DNA of 37,001 nucleotides from a virus: IMG/VR virus record IMGVR_UViG_3300027298_000004, positions 1-37,001 of that record; one strand, written 5' to 3'. The position numbers and the translations under genes are program-made. The notes below the pieces were generated by a model that did no database searches, had not been told where the DNA came from, and saw nothing but the letters and a program-made list of their open reading frames with translations. Below, one piece after another: positions 19,201 to 27,144 of this stretch (the first letter of the stretch is position 1; every line of letters starts with the position of its first letter).

Positions 19201-22200
19201 AGTTTGAGGCATTGGAAAATGCTCTAAGGAATGAGGATATAACTGATGAAGAACTAGAGCAATTAGGTTTTAAAAGAGAACCATACTATGATCCTGGCAA
19301 TGATATGCAAAGGACACATAAGAATTTAAAAATAGATATTACTAGTACTCCAGTCTTTGAGGAAATAAATCTAAAAGGAAAGCCTACAGGGAAAAAATAC
19401 CATAGACTATTCAATTCTACACAGAAAGGTGTGGGGTACTATGTACCAGTAGGAAAAGAAATTTACTTAGATGATCGTGGCACAACAAGACCAACTGATG
19501 TAGAGGGTAATAAAATGGGTGATGGAACATATATGTCAGACAGTATGTTTGCCCAACCAGAAGGTACTCAAACAAGTACAGAAACAAATCCAGAACCTAA
19601 GAAGCCTTTATTTACTAAGGATGAGTTATCTACTGCAAAAGCAGATCAAAACTATTTAGACCCATTAATTAAAAGATTAAAAGAAAACTTTCCTGGTGTA
19701 AACATAGAGATGGATGCGGAGGCTGTAGAGCAGTTAGCATTAAGTCAAGGTGTATCACCAGAGATGGCTAAAAAAGCAAGAGGCGTTTATGATGCTACAA
19801 ACAATAGAGTTTTAATAAACCCTAAGACAGCAGGTAAAGATACTCCTATACATGAATTTGCTCATGTATGGACAAGAATTGCTAAAGACGAAAGACCAGA
19901 ACTTTGGAAAAAAGGGATGGAGTTAATGAAAGATAGTCCTATCTATAAGAAATTAAAAGAGCAGATAGCACAAAATCCTGATTTACAAAAAGTATATACT
20001 GAAGATAAGATTCTAGACGAGGCACTTGCAGTCGCAATAGGACAGAGAGGTGCTAAAATATTTGAAGATCAACAGCAGGAAACTATGTGGAAGAACTGGA
20101 TACAAGAGTTCTTCGATTTTATTAAAGATAAATTTAATGTACAAAGTGAGGGTGATATTCAGAACCTTACATTAAGAGAGTTTATAGAACTAGCAAGTAC
20201 AGAAATACTTACAGGTGATAAGGTTGTACCTGCAAGACAAAAACTCGAAACGTTAAATAAAAATATAGAAGTAAAATATAATAAAGAGGGTGACCTTGAG
20301 ATTATAAACAAGAAAACAGGTAAGCCTGTATCTAAACCCACAAGAAGAAAGGTAGAACAGGAAATCATTAAGATGAATGAGTTGCCTGCTGAATGGGTAG
20401 ACGCAGGAACAACTTTATATGAAGCACTACAAGAGGATAAGAATAATAGAGAAGGTTTTTATGACCCTGTTGAATCAGCGTTTATTGGTTACAAAGTAAA
20501 GAGACAATCTTTTATAGACAACTCAGATGTAAACAACATAACCAATACTCTAGCAAGAGGGTGGCTCTCTAACAAGAAAGGTCAAGGGTTAGATGTTATT
20601 GCCATGGAAATTGAAGGCATGGTTTACGGTGGTGAATACAACGCTAGTCAACCGAGAGTTGAGGTTCAGGACTTAGTAGATATAATGCTTAAAAACCCAG
20701 GCAACTACTTAGCAGTACCAGAACAGGTTAAAGATGCAAAAGATAATTTCATGGAGGTTACAGGTATGTATCCAACAATGAAAAACGCTGAGGCAATCAA
20801 AGATAAAATTTCAGATTCTAACTCTAAGTTAGATGAGGTTTATGATGAAGACTTTCTTGATCAAGATATACAGAACGATGAGGGTGAGTTGCCATTCCAG
20901 TTATCTTTCCAAGCGAACTTTGTAGACCCTATGACTGGTCTAAGTTATTCATATGATAAAAACTCAGACACCTTTAAAGCACTAGAGGCAGCAGGTTTTA
21001 TAACTAAGAATAAAACTTTAAGAGATTTCTCAGATAAGAATATGGTTTTACATACTCCAGACTTTGCATTTTCTGGTAGTATAAGTAAAGATGGAGATTT
21101 AATTGTTGAAGGAAAAGGTGGTATGTACTACCCTATTAAATTTCATCAAGCAGGTTTCTTCTGGGCATCAACTGAAGATGGTGCTAGTTCATTGGTTAGA
21201 TCCCTTAACCAATCTTTAGCGAAAAATAAAGATGGTAAGGTATACATGGGATTAGTTACTGCAACACCTAGCAAACTGCTATCTTCAACTACAGCAGCGA
21301 ATGGAGTGGTAGATGTATTTATGTCTCCTACTTTCCTTAAAGGTCTAGGAATGACTGAAAGTCAGGTTACTAGATCTCTAGTAAATGCTGCTAATTTTTC
21401 AACAACTAAAAATGTAAAAGACAATAAGGGAAATATTAAGCAGGTAACAACAGGACTAAGAGCAGGTGTATCAGCAAAAGCAAATATAGAGGATACATTA
21501 AAATTAATCAGAACTAAACTTGCATCAGATAAATCTTCCTTTGAGGATAGAAAAGTATTTGTAGAATCTTTCTTAGGAAGGGTTGCAAAAAGAATTAACC
21601 CAAAATCATTAGATCCAAAAACTGGTAAAATGAAATTTGTTAACTCTAAAAAATCTATTGCAACAAATAAAAAGATTGTAAAATTCTTTAAAGAAAGTAT
21701 AGGGTTTACGCAAATGAAAGCGACAGGTGGTAGAGTTTCACCTGCTAACCTAAAGGCTGCTGTATCATATATGTTAGGTGAGCCACTTTTAAGAAGTGAA
21801 TCTCAAACAAATAAAATTTATGCTGTATTAGAAATAGATGGTAAAGTAAAACCAGTAAAGTCTGATGCACATGAGTCTTATCCTAAAGCAATTGCATCTG
21901 AGGGTGATGCTAGAACTAAATTACACATTCTAAAAGATAGAATGGATTGGAGAGATAATGTAGCAGATCCTGATACAGATACAAACATTGAAGTGGGGCG
22001 ACCAAGAAATAAAGATGGTAAGCCAAGATCACATATACAAATACTACCTACAACTGTAGGATTATCTTATGCACCAGTAAGGGTGTTAAATCAATCAGAG
22101 AATCCTGGAATGTCATTTCAGTTAAATACTGATACTAATAAAAAACAGATATCTGAAAGCATAACAAGACTTAAAGAGCAAGGTAAATTTACAGAACAGC

Positions 22201-24782
22201 AGTTAGTCGATTACTACCATAGAAGATTCCCTGACGTATCTAAAAAAGAATTAGGAGAAATGTATAATGGTAAGGTGCCAGAAGATTCTCCAAGATCTGA
22301 AAAAAGAAAATATACTAATAGACTAGAAGAAGTATTAAGTGAGCAAACTTTTGAAGAATTATCTGAAGAAGCAAAAACTTATATTCCAAAAAGAAATAAT
22401 ATAACAGAGGCTGAGGCTGATGCTATGTTTGAAGGACTAGGCTTAGAAGATGCTATAGTTGTAGTGAAATCTAATCCTGAATATTTATTACCTGAAGTTA
22501 GAATTGCTCTAACCAATAAAGTTGTAATGGAGTTAGAGAAGAAGGCTCAGCAACTAAGAGCAGAAGGAAAAGACTCTGAGGCTAATCTAATATCAGCATC
22601 TATAAACAGTATTGTTGAGGTTATCGCAGCAGAAGGAACAAAAGCAGGTAGGTTTATTCAAGCATTTAAATTATTAAAAGCATTAAGTGCAGATAGAACG
22701 GTTTCTCTAGTAAACAAAAAATTAAAAGAGGCAGGCAAACAACCTTTAACAAAAGAACAAGAGGCCGAGTTAAAAAGATTAAAACAAGAGTCTGATAACG
22801 CAGCAGAAGGATTACCAAAATCTGAGGCGATGGCAAAACAATTTAAATACATTCAGAAACTTTTAGGATCTTCTTTTAAAGGTGTGTTTGAGGCGTATTT
22901 CTATGCTAGTATACTGTCGGGAATGACAACTCAATTGAGAAACATTATGGCTAACGTAATGTCTATAGGTAATGAATTAATTGTTACATCCATAAGAGAG
23001 GCTATTTTAGGAAATCCAAAAGCAATATTCCAAGCACCAATGGGAATGATTAAAGGACTTAGTAAAGGGTGGTTGAATGCTAAAAATATTTTACAAACTG
23101 GTATAAAGTCTGATAAGTCGAATAAGTTTGATAACCCTGCCCTACTTGAGTGGTGGAGATTTAATACTAATGAAACTGTTATAGGTAAACTATTACCTAA
23201 AAAAGTAACTGATTCAGCAGACTGGCTTTTAAATTCTAAGTTTTTACCATGGTCACCTAACTTTTTAAAATATGTTCAAAGAGCAATGGTTGCAGGTGAT
23301 CAAATGTTTTTTCATTCTGCAAAAGAAATGCAAGCGAGAGCACTTGCAAATAGAATTAAAAGAGGTAAAGACGTAACACCAGAAGATGTTAAAAGAGCAG
23401 AAAGTATATTAGAACCTTCTCAAGAATTAAAAGACCAAGCAAAAGCACAAGCAATTAAAGAAGGTTTTAAGGAAGGCACTACAAGATATAAGATAAGGGT
23501 GCATGAATTGATTGAGGCACAAAGAGACATGACTATTCAAGGTCAGTCTGAAGACTTTGCTGCCAAAACAACTTTTAACTATGAGCCAGAAGGTGCATTA
23601 AGTTACTTATATAACTTTATCGTACAGTCAAGACAGATGCCAGGTATTGGCCCAATCATGACTACGTTTATTCCTTTTGCTAGAGTATTAACAAATGTAT
23701 TTAATAGGTTCTTACACTATACTCCTGTAGGTGCTGTAACAGCATACAGAGGAAAAGTAAGAATAGCAAGTGGTAAAATTAGAACCCTGAGTACGGAAGA
23801 AAAAGCAGACTTATATATCAAGTCATCAATTGGTTTGTCTACAATGGCAGGATTGGTTGCATATTTAATGTCTCAAGCAGACGATGATGATGCTGTTCTA
23901 AAAATATCAGCAGCAGGCCCTTCTGATTTTAATAAAAAATATGAATTACAAAAGGCGGGTTGGAAACCATTTACTATTACAGTAGGTGATGTAAGTGTAT
24001 CTTATCAAGATCATCCATTATATTTTATTCTTGCAGGTGCAGGTACTTTATATGAAAGTGATAAGTATGGTAACTCAATAGATGGTGAAGGTAACGCAGA
24101 TCTATTCTCTTATGTAGCATTAACAACTGCGATGAGTATGCTACAACAATCATGGTTACAGGGCTTGTCAGACCTTGGTAGAATTTTAAATTCAAATGAT
24201 CCTGCTAAAGCAATAGCAAATAAAACTTTTGGTGTTCTTGGTTCGGTTGCAATGCCTAATTTCCATAAACAACTGGTAAGACAATACATGGAAATAATGA
24301 GTGATCCAATTAAGGCAAGAAGAACAGGTACATTATCTGGTGCAATAGATCAACTGTATAGAGACATACCTATTGCAAACTCTGGACTATATGATATGGT
24401 AGATAATTTTGGTGATCCAGTTATTCCTAACCAGGGAGAAAAATTTGTTCCTTTAAGTTTAGACTTCGGAGAAAGAGGAGATCCATTAGTAAAACATCTT
24501 GTTGAAGAAGGAGTATTTGTAGGCTCTGCAAGAAACAGAAAAATTGAGGACTTTGAAACAGGCGAATCTAGATACCTAGATGGCGATGAGTATCAGGTTT
24601 ATAAAATGGAATCTGCAAAAGCAGTAGGTAAACTACTTAGAGAAAATTATTCCTACTTAAAAACATTAAAAGGAGAAGAGTTAGGAGAAACTGTAAAAAT
24701 GTATAAGCAACAAGCGAGAGAGGAAACACTATATGAGTTATTCTATTATGATAAATACAAAGAATTAACCAAGAAAAAATGA
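16224..24782 (+). CDS. Giant polyvalent ejection-type protein with zinc-metallopeptidase domain
   Basis: This 2852-residue protein is the largest in the window. The N-terminal ~800 residues are mainly helical with Gly/Ala-rich hydrophobic stretches near 520-560 and 590-620. Residues ~870-1010 are an acidic low-complexity linker. A zincin-type site follows: H-E-F-A-H at 1210-1214 and a likely third ligand, E1266, in L-D-E-A-L-A-V-A-I-G, the arrangement of the metallopeptidase domain found in phage polyvalent proteins. The C-terminal third has a membrane-like helix near 2220-2250 (Y-F-Y-A-S-I-L-S-G-M-T), large helical stretches with F-I-V-Q-S-R-Q-M-P-G, and another hydrophobic span near 2540, resembling large polyvalent protein-associated domains of marine phages. 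It is probably packaged in the virion and ejected into the cell, where the protease could act early. Domain boundaries are approximate. Confidence 0.72.
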   Translation: MEEKELLAAWEKIQSMYGPQKKTFDEFKFQMQSNEYRSKVFKNVGQNAKDIFGYADYQQFNADKFLPAPAKEITNTPESAENLPRFQGSSASFVDQQVEAKRNQSNYNADGSAGRMPTLYDRMSEQEKKDLDLKNKKAKQFKQAERGKKGLGTTSQIVSDGGDFYEVIRNYSLTTGENLLASQLDYNEGKLDGVAKGQFEQKAINLISEDMFQVVDETEKSQVWENYGEEYGFLINQLNSQGKEIRGLQDQLATAVDPQRRELIIEQINNIREEGAEYSYEKPNQYGGTDAKRFLFTDYDEMQKRFSKLNSLPEFKNYQRAINVLGHLRDVSDNFDTRNPEFVQNQKDLKSAQEFVDIKEKYDLPELGMPGTRPPKWFNNNITKPILSSLAKAVNDAASLPRTLAFNDEYGWTDALAEGAERILTKELNPNMVASLGQASNKDRGLSERVAMVDDYQLVVSDDLFEGRRTPKTVRDKDGFLIQDEKIVKEVIDKYEEDPTKYEDEQQYNFEGALPKFVGVMADLGILMFGTKGLGTGVKATGTLAKAGGLTRTGNYLSKSNVANRIGLTGAVTGQTHNQLYTEAIKQGLSPSEASAFAVTGSLAVATIAQFNPQFYLIGEKKAAQALTSRYINYLAAGGKESKKKAFGYAMREVFGQGKREAFEELAEIPALNAVRGGFNEFLTPEKQFEVNWSRGEIEESAIFGFAAGFSTGPMNITSQSALQQQATYAAYKAKDKFFKRTDELVGKEYMDPETGNMLNYTQEQADATKTKFSNLFKQLDAAKGNTKYSEEVETKLLSLLQRSEAIKQNRDLALGNPALLEVLDAQYAIVNDAIAKVLQDNRTPVKPEKYEREKATDSKGNRLDAEGNIMSSEATPEVNEEVDSAIDEALNNDSENVLDGRVKPEAKPEEDVELEVNENTTEQEIENIANEGSKQGRKQQAKNIGAKVEGDQKVESEINPETKTEPPVDTKTTSKTGAVIEPGVVKIESQKQFEALENALRNEDITDEELEQLGFKREPYYDPGNDMQRTHKNLKIDITSTPVFEEINLKGKPTGKKYHRLFNSTQKGVGYYVPVGKEIYLDDRGTTRPTDVEGNKMGDGTYMSDSMFAQPEGTQTSTETNPEPKKPLFTKDELSTAKADQNYLDPLIKRLKENFPGVNIEMDAEAVEQLALSQGVSPEMAKKARGVYDATNNRVLINPKTAGKDTPIHEFAHVWTRIAKDERPELWKKGMELMKDSPIYKKLKEQIAQNPDLQKVYTEDKILDEALAVAIGQRGAKIFEDQQQETMWKNWIQEFFDFIKDKFNVQSEGDIQNLTLREFIELASTEILTGDKVVPARQKLETLNKNIEVKYNKEGDLEIINKKTGKPVSKPTRRKVEQEIIKMNELPAEWVDAGTTLYEALQEDKNNREGFYDPVESAFIGYKVKRQSFIDNSDVNNITNTLARGWLSNKKGQGLDVIAMEIEGMVYGGEYNASQPRVEVQDLVDIMLKNPGNYLAVPEQVKDAKDNFMEVTGMYPTMKNAEAIKDKISDSNSKLDEVYDEDFLDQDIQNDEGELPFQLSFQANFVDPMTGLSYSYDKNSDTFKALEAAGFITKNKTLRDFSDKNMVLHTPDFAFSGSISKDGDLIVEGKGGMYYPIKFHQAGFFWASTEDGASSLVRSLNQSLAKNKDGKVYMGLVTATPSKLLSSTTAANGVVDVFMSPTFLKGLGMTESQVTRSLVNAANFSTTKNVKDNKGNIKQVTTGLRAGVSAKANIEDTLKLIRTKLASDKSSFEDRKVFVESFLGRVAKRINPKSLDPKTGKMKFVNSKKSIATNKKIVKFFKESIGFTQMKATGGRVSPANLKAAVSYMLGEPLLRSESQTNKIYAVLEIDGKVKPVKSDAHESYPKAIASEGDARTKLHILKDRMDWRDNVADPDTDTNIEVGRPRNKDGKPRSHIQILPTTVGLSYAPVRVLNQSENPGMSFQLNTDTNKKQISESITRLKEQGKFTEQQLVDYYHRRFPDVSKKELGEMYNGKVPEDSPRSEKRKYTNRLEEVLSEQTFEELSEEAKTYIPKRNNITEAEADAMFEGLGLEDAIVVVKSNPEYLLPEVRIALTNKVVMELEKKAQQLRAEGKDSEANLISASINSIVEVIAAEGTKAGRFIQAFKLLKALSADRTVSLVNKKLKEAGKQPLTKEQEAELKRLKQESDNAAEGLPKSEAMAKQFKYIQKLLGSSFKGVFEAYFYASILSGMTTQLRNIMANVMSIGNELIVTSIREAILGNPKAIFQAPMGMIKGLSKGWLNAKNILQTGIKSDKSNKFDNPALLEWWRFNTNETVIGKLLPKKVTDSADWLLNSKFLPWSPNFLKYVQRAMVAGDQMFFHSAKEMQARALANRIKRGKDVTPEDVKRAESILEPSQELKDQAKAQAIKEGFKEGTTRYKIRVHELIEAQRDMTIQGQSEDFAAKTTFNYEPEGALSYLYNFIVQSRQMPGIGPIMTTFIPFARVLTNVFNRFLHYTPVGAVTAYRGKVRIASGKIRTLSTEEKADLYIKSSIGLSTMAGLVAYLMSQADDDDAVLKISAAGPSDFNKKYELQKAGWKPFTITVGDVSVSYQDHPLYFILAGAGTLYESDKYGNSIDGEGNADLFSYVALTTAMSMLQQSWLQGLSDLGRILNSNDPAKAIANKTFGVLGSVAMPNFHKQLVRQYMEIMSDPIKARRTGTLSGAIDQLYRDIPIANSGLYDMVDNFGDPVIPNQGEKFVPLSLDFGERGDPLVKHLVEEGVFVGSARNRKIEDFETGESRYLDGDEYQVYKMESAKAVGKLLRENYSYLKTLKGEELGETVKMYKQQAREETLYELFYYDKYKELTKKK

Positions 24783-25204
24783 GAGAAATAAATGAAATAA
24801 TTGTGCATTGCACAGCAACACCAGAAGGCAGAAAGGTTTCTGTTGAAGAAATAGACAGATGGCACAAGGACAGAGGATGGTCAGGTATAGGATACCATTA
24901 TTGTGTTCAGTTAGATGGTAAAGTAAACAAAGGAAGAGATGTGAAAATTCCAGGTGCTCATTGTAAAGGAAGAAATAAACAATCTATCGGTATTACATAT
25001 GTTGGGGGGTTAGATTCAGATATGAGTCCATGCGACACAAGAACGGATGCACAAATTGACAGTCTTAAATATCTAATTGGATATCTTTGTGCAAGTTATC
25101 CAGGGGCAAAAGTTTCTGGTCACAGGGACTGGTCATCTAAGGCTTGTCCTTCTTTTGACGCTAAAGAAGAATATAAAAATATATCAGAGAAATATGGAGG
25201 ATAA
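24779..25204 (+). CDS. N-acetylmuramoyl-L-alanine amidase (T7-lysozyme-type endolysin)
   Basis: This 141-residue protein matches the Amidase_2 family over its full length and is the endolysin. It cuts the amide bond between N-acetylmuramic acid and L-alanine in peptidoglycan. The zinc ligands fit H10 (I-I-V-H-C-T-A-T), H115 (S-G-H-R-D) and C123 (K-A-C-P-S-F-D). The T7 catalytic residues correspond to Y39 in G-I-G-Y-H-Y and K121. It has no signal peptide, so export needs the holin. It overlaps the end of the giant gene by ATGA (24779-24782) and is overlapped by a small ORF, which opens the lysis cassette. In T7 the same protein also inhibits the phage RNA polymerase; nothing here tells whether this one does. 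Confidence 0.95.
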   Translation: MREINEIIVHCTATPEGRKVSVEEIDRWHKDRGWSGIGYHYCVQLDGKVNKGRDVKIPGAHCKGRNKQSIGITYVGGLDSDMSPCDTRTDAQIDSLKYLIGYLCASYPGAKVSGHRDWSSKACPSFDAKEEYKNISEKYGG

Positions 25205-25364
25205 TAAAGGTTACGAGATTGCTGTATCAGAAAGGTTCAAAATTGGGCCATTAGTTGGATGGGCATTTTATTCACCAGACGAACATGGTGATTGGTACGA
25301 ATTTAATCTTTACCTATTGTTTTTTATGATACATATAAAATGGTGGGATTTAGATGAAGAGTAA
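25194..25364 (+). CDS. Small hypothetical protein of the lysis cassette
   Basis: This 56-residue protein starts at ATG 25194, overlapping the amidase by 11 nt. A longer frame starting at 25077 exists but would lie over the amidase's conserved zinc-binding end, so I prefer the short form. It has an aromatic and hydrophobic C-terminal half (W-Y-E-F-N-L-Y-L-L-F-F-M-I-H-I-K-W-W-D) that could lie on or cross the membrane. Small proteins beginning with a similar 'K-I-G-P-L-V-G-W-A-F-Y' segment occur beside phage endolysins. Function unknown; a lysis accessory role is inferred from context. Confidence 0.6.
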   Translation: MEDNKGYEIAVSERFKIGPLVGWAFYSPDEHGDWYEFNLYLLFFMIHIKWWDLDEE

Positions 25365-25605
25365 AGATGAAAGTATAAATAGTTTTTTAGCCAAAAATTG
25401 GTCAATGGTAGTTGGTCTATTGGCTGCGATATTTACAGCAGGAACTATCTTCGCACAATTCACCGCCCTTCAAGTAGAATTAACTACTCTACATGAAAGA
25501 TTAGATAAGAAAATTAAAGTTATAAATCAATTAGAAGACAGAATAGTTGATATTGAGAAAGAACTACAATACGAAAAGGGATATCTAGAAGGTAAAGAAA
25601 AATAA
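25354..25605 (+). CDS. Single-span membrane protein with coiled coil (spanin-like or holin-like)
   Basis: This 83-residue protein has one membrane span, residues 16-37 (W-S-M-V-V-G-L-L-A-A-I-F-T-A-G), followed by a long coiled coil, residues 38-78, with charged heptads. The N-terminus is short and would stay in the cytoplasm, so the coiled coil would extend into the periplasm, as in inner-membrane spanins (Rz-type). I see no lipobox for a partner o-spanin nearby. It overlaps the preceding gene by 11 nt and sits between the amidase and the 2-TM holin, so it belongs to the lysis cassette. Whether it is a spanin or an accessory holin cannot be decided here. Confidence 0.68.
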   Translation: MKSKDESINSFLAKNWSMVVGLLAAIFTAGTIFAQFTALQVELTTLHERLDKKIKVINQLEDRIVDIEKELQYEKGYLEGKEK

Positions 25606-25610
25606 AAATC

Positions 25611-26081
25611 ATGAGTAATAAAAAACCAAAAAAAAAGTTTAAAGAAACTAAAGTTGGTAAGTTTCTATTAGGTTCTGGATCAGCCATCATAGATGTTGTA
25701 GGCGATTTGTTACCAGACTCTGGTGTAATGGGTGTGGTTAAAAATCTTATCGAAAAAGAAGATCCTAAAATATTACCTCCAGAAGACAAGGAAAAAGCAA
25801 TGAAACTCTTAGAACTAGACATGATAGAGTTGCAAGAGGTGAGTAAGCGTTGGGATTCAGATATGAAATCAGACTCATGGCTTTCAAAAAACACAAGACC
25901 TATGACTTTAATCTATCTAACAGTTACCACATCATTATACATTATCTTAGATAGTCTAGATATTGCGTTTGATATTGATGAAAGTTGGGTAGAACTTTTA
26001 AAAACTCTTCTAGTTACAATTTATGTAGCCTATTTCGGATCGAGAGGATTTGAAAAATACAGTACAATTAAAAAAGGTTAA
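25611..26081 (+). CDS. Holin of the GTA/3TM-like family
   Basis: This 156-residue protein has a basic N-terminus and an amphipathic helix near residues 22-40. A conserved W-L-S-K-N-T-R-P segment (90-97) precedes two membrane spans (about 98-114 and 128-143), with a charged C-terminus. The S-D-x-x-S-x-S-W-L-x-x-x-x-R-P element plus spans is the mark of the GTA-type holin family (Holin_3TM). It should form the membrane lesions that let the amidase reach peptidoglycan. It is the last rightward gene; its stop codon overlaps the leftward 42-residue ORF by three bases (26079-26080 shared region), with no visible terminator. Confidence 0.85.
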   Translation: MSNKKPKKKFKETKVGKFLLGSGSAIIDVVGDLLPDSGVMGVVKNLIEKEDPKILPPEDKEKAMKLLELDMIELQEVSKRWDSDMKSDSWLSKNTRPMTLIYLTVTTSLYIILDSLDIAFDIDESWVELLKTLLVTIYVAYFGSRGFEKYSTIKKG

Positions 26082-26206
26082 GATTCTTTATCTTCCTTAT
26101 ATATTTTATACCCTTGTTCCTTCAATAATTTAATAGCCTTCTTGATCGCTCTTTCATTCATTCTAAATTCGTGAAAAATTTGATTCTCAAATGCGTGATG
26201 TTTCAT
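26078..26206 (-). CDS. Small basic ORF at the convergent junction (42 aa)
   Basis: I read this ORF by hand; it runs from ATG at 26206 to TAA at 26078-26080. It is 42 residues, basic and helical, with an H-H-A-F-E-N-Q-I-F-H-E-F-R start and a lysine-rich middle (R-A-I-K-K-A-I-K-L-L-K-E-Q-G-Y). Its ATG lies one base after the stop of the DUF1599-like gene, the same TAA-N-ATG spacing used by that gene relative to the SSB-like gene, which argues that it is real. No domain is recognised. It ends inside the holin stop codon from the other strand. Confidence 0.6.
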   Translation of the reverse strand: MKHHAFENQIFHEFRMNERAIKKAIKLLKEQGYKIYKEDKES

Positions 26207-26207
26207 A

Positions 26208-26531
26208 TTAGTATGTATTAGTTGTCGTTGTAAACCAACCATTCTTATCAGCACCTTCGTTTTCTTTAACCTCCTGGTCTTTCAACGCTATTATTAAAAG
26301 TATTAAATATCCTGTAAGATCTTTTACAGAATCTTCAGTCTTATCGTATATACCCTTCTGCTTTATTCTAGATATTTTATCATCTATCCTAGCACACAAA
26401 GATTTTACCGCATCGCCATCACTAAAAATATTGACTGGATTAGTTGCACTATCTCCGTAGTCTTTATTTTTAGAGACGAGAAGGCTGATGATTTCAGCAC
26501 CAACCCTCTCAATTTTTTCTCTAGTATCCAT
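26208..26531 (-). CDS. DUF1599 / Nmad1-like MazG-type nucleotide-metabolism protein
   Basis: This 107-residue protein matches the DUF1599 pattern: K-N-K-D-Y-G-D-S (residues 22-29), then a helix with R-I-D-D-K-I-S-R-I-K and the late D-S-V-K-D-L-T-G-Y-L-I-L-L-I-I-A-L helix. The family is a small all-alpha, MazG-like nucleotide-metabolism fold, also called nucleotide-modification-associated domain 1. In phages it is thought to act on nucleotides related to modified DNA. A longer start at 26564 is possible but would overlap the SSB-like gene by 32 nt; the ATG at 26531 lies one base after that gene's stop, so I choose it. The substrate is unknown. Confidence 0.72.
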   Translation of the reverse strand: MDTREKIERVGAEIISLLVSKNKDYGDSATNPVNIFSDGDAVKSLCARIDDKISRIKQKGIYDKTEDSVKDLTGYLILLIIALKDQEVKENEGADKNGWFTTTTNTY

Positions 26532-26532
26532 A

Positions 26533-26892
26533 TTAGAATGGTGCAGTTTCATCTTGGTTAACAAAACTTTCTACTTTTTCCTCATGGCTTTTTGAAGGAA
26601 TATTACCATCTGCGTATGTAATTTTCCATGCATTAGCATTAGCAGTTCTTAACTCTCCATTACGGTCTGTGTAACTTCTTAGGTTTACTGATACTTTTAC
26701 TTCATCATTTTCTTTGTATGCAGTAAATAGGTTTGCTTTTGCACCAATAGCCTCCACTGGGTAGTCTACAGGATACTCTCCTCCTAACGTAAGTGTTAGG
26801 GTTCTTTTCTCCAGATCTCCATTTTTAGTCTGGATTGTCATCGCATCAGATATTGTTTTGATGCGGCCTTGTAATTCAATTGAATTGCTCAT
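26533..26892 (-). CDS. SSB-like OB-fold protein (DUF3127 type)
   Basis: This 119-residue protein fits the Bacteroidota DUF3127 family: a G-R-I-K-T-I start, an R-T-L-T-L-T-L strand, then N-L-R-S-Y-T-D-R-N-G-E and N-A-N-A-W-K-I-T. These are the strands of an OB fold with a conserved tryptophan. The C-terminus ends in D-E-T-A-P-F, an acidic tip with a final Pro-Phe like that of bacterial SSB proteins, where it binds partner proteins. It probably protects single-stranded DNA during replication and recombination and recruits enzymes encoded nearby. Its start context, A/T-rich AATAATTATG, is typical of the window. The next gene begins one base after its stop. Confidence 0.8.
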   Translation of the reverse strand: MSNSIELQGRIKTISDAMTIQTKNGDLEKRTLTLTLGGEYPVDYPVEAIGAKANLFTAYKENDEVKVSVNLRSYTDRNGELRTANANAWKITYADGNIPSKSHEEKVESFVNQDETAPF

Positions 26893-26910
26893 AATTATTA
26901 TTTAAAAGTG

Positions 26911-27135
26911 TTATATATATTCAGAGGTGTTGATTCCTCTTGCCTTGAGACATTCAAGGACTTGTTTTATTATATAGTTTACATAGTCTAAATCCTTTTC
27001 TAGTTGTTTATCTAGTTGTTTTAATTTCTTTTTTTCTTGTGCTGTATTGTTTACACAGATGATTTTTACATGATCTGTGTTATGTTTTTCTAACAACCTA
27101 TCCATTTCTGGTATTTTTAAAATCTTGTCTGGCAT
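26911..27135 (-). CDS. Hypothetical small coiled-coil protein
   Basis: This 74-residue protein is helical and highly charged, with a heptad pattern in the segment A-Q-E-K-K-K-L-K-Q-L-D-K-Q-L-E-K-D-L (about residues 32-49). It has no cysteines, membrane span or known domain. It sits between the resolvase-like nuclease and SSB-like genes, so it is co-expressed with replication genes. A role as an adaptor or regulator is possible but nothing in the sequence shows it. Confidence 0.55.
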   Translation of the reverse strand: MPDKILKIPEMDRLLEKHNTDHVKIICVNNTAQEKKKLKQLDKQLEKDLDYVNYIIKQVLECLKARGINTSEYI

Positions 27136-27144
27136 ACAATTTTA

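Noticed and set aside
25077-25364. Longer version of the 56-residue lysis protein
   Set aside because: It would cover the conserved zinc-binding end of the amidase; its extra residues look like an out-of-frame translation of that end.
25520-25894. Leftward 124-residue frame across the holin and coiled-coil genes
   Set aside because: Both rightward genes have clear family features; the antisense chain has none.
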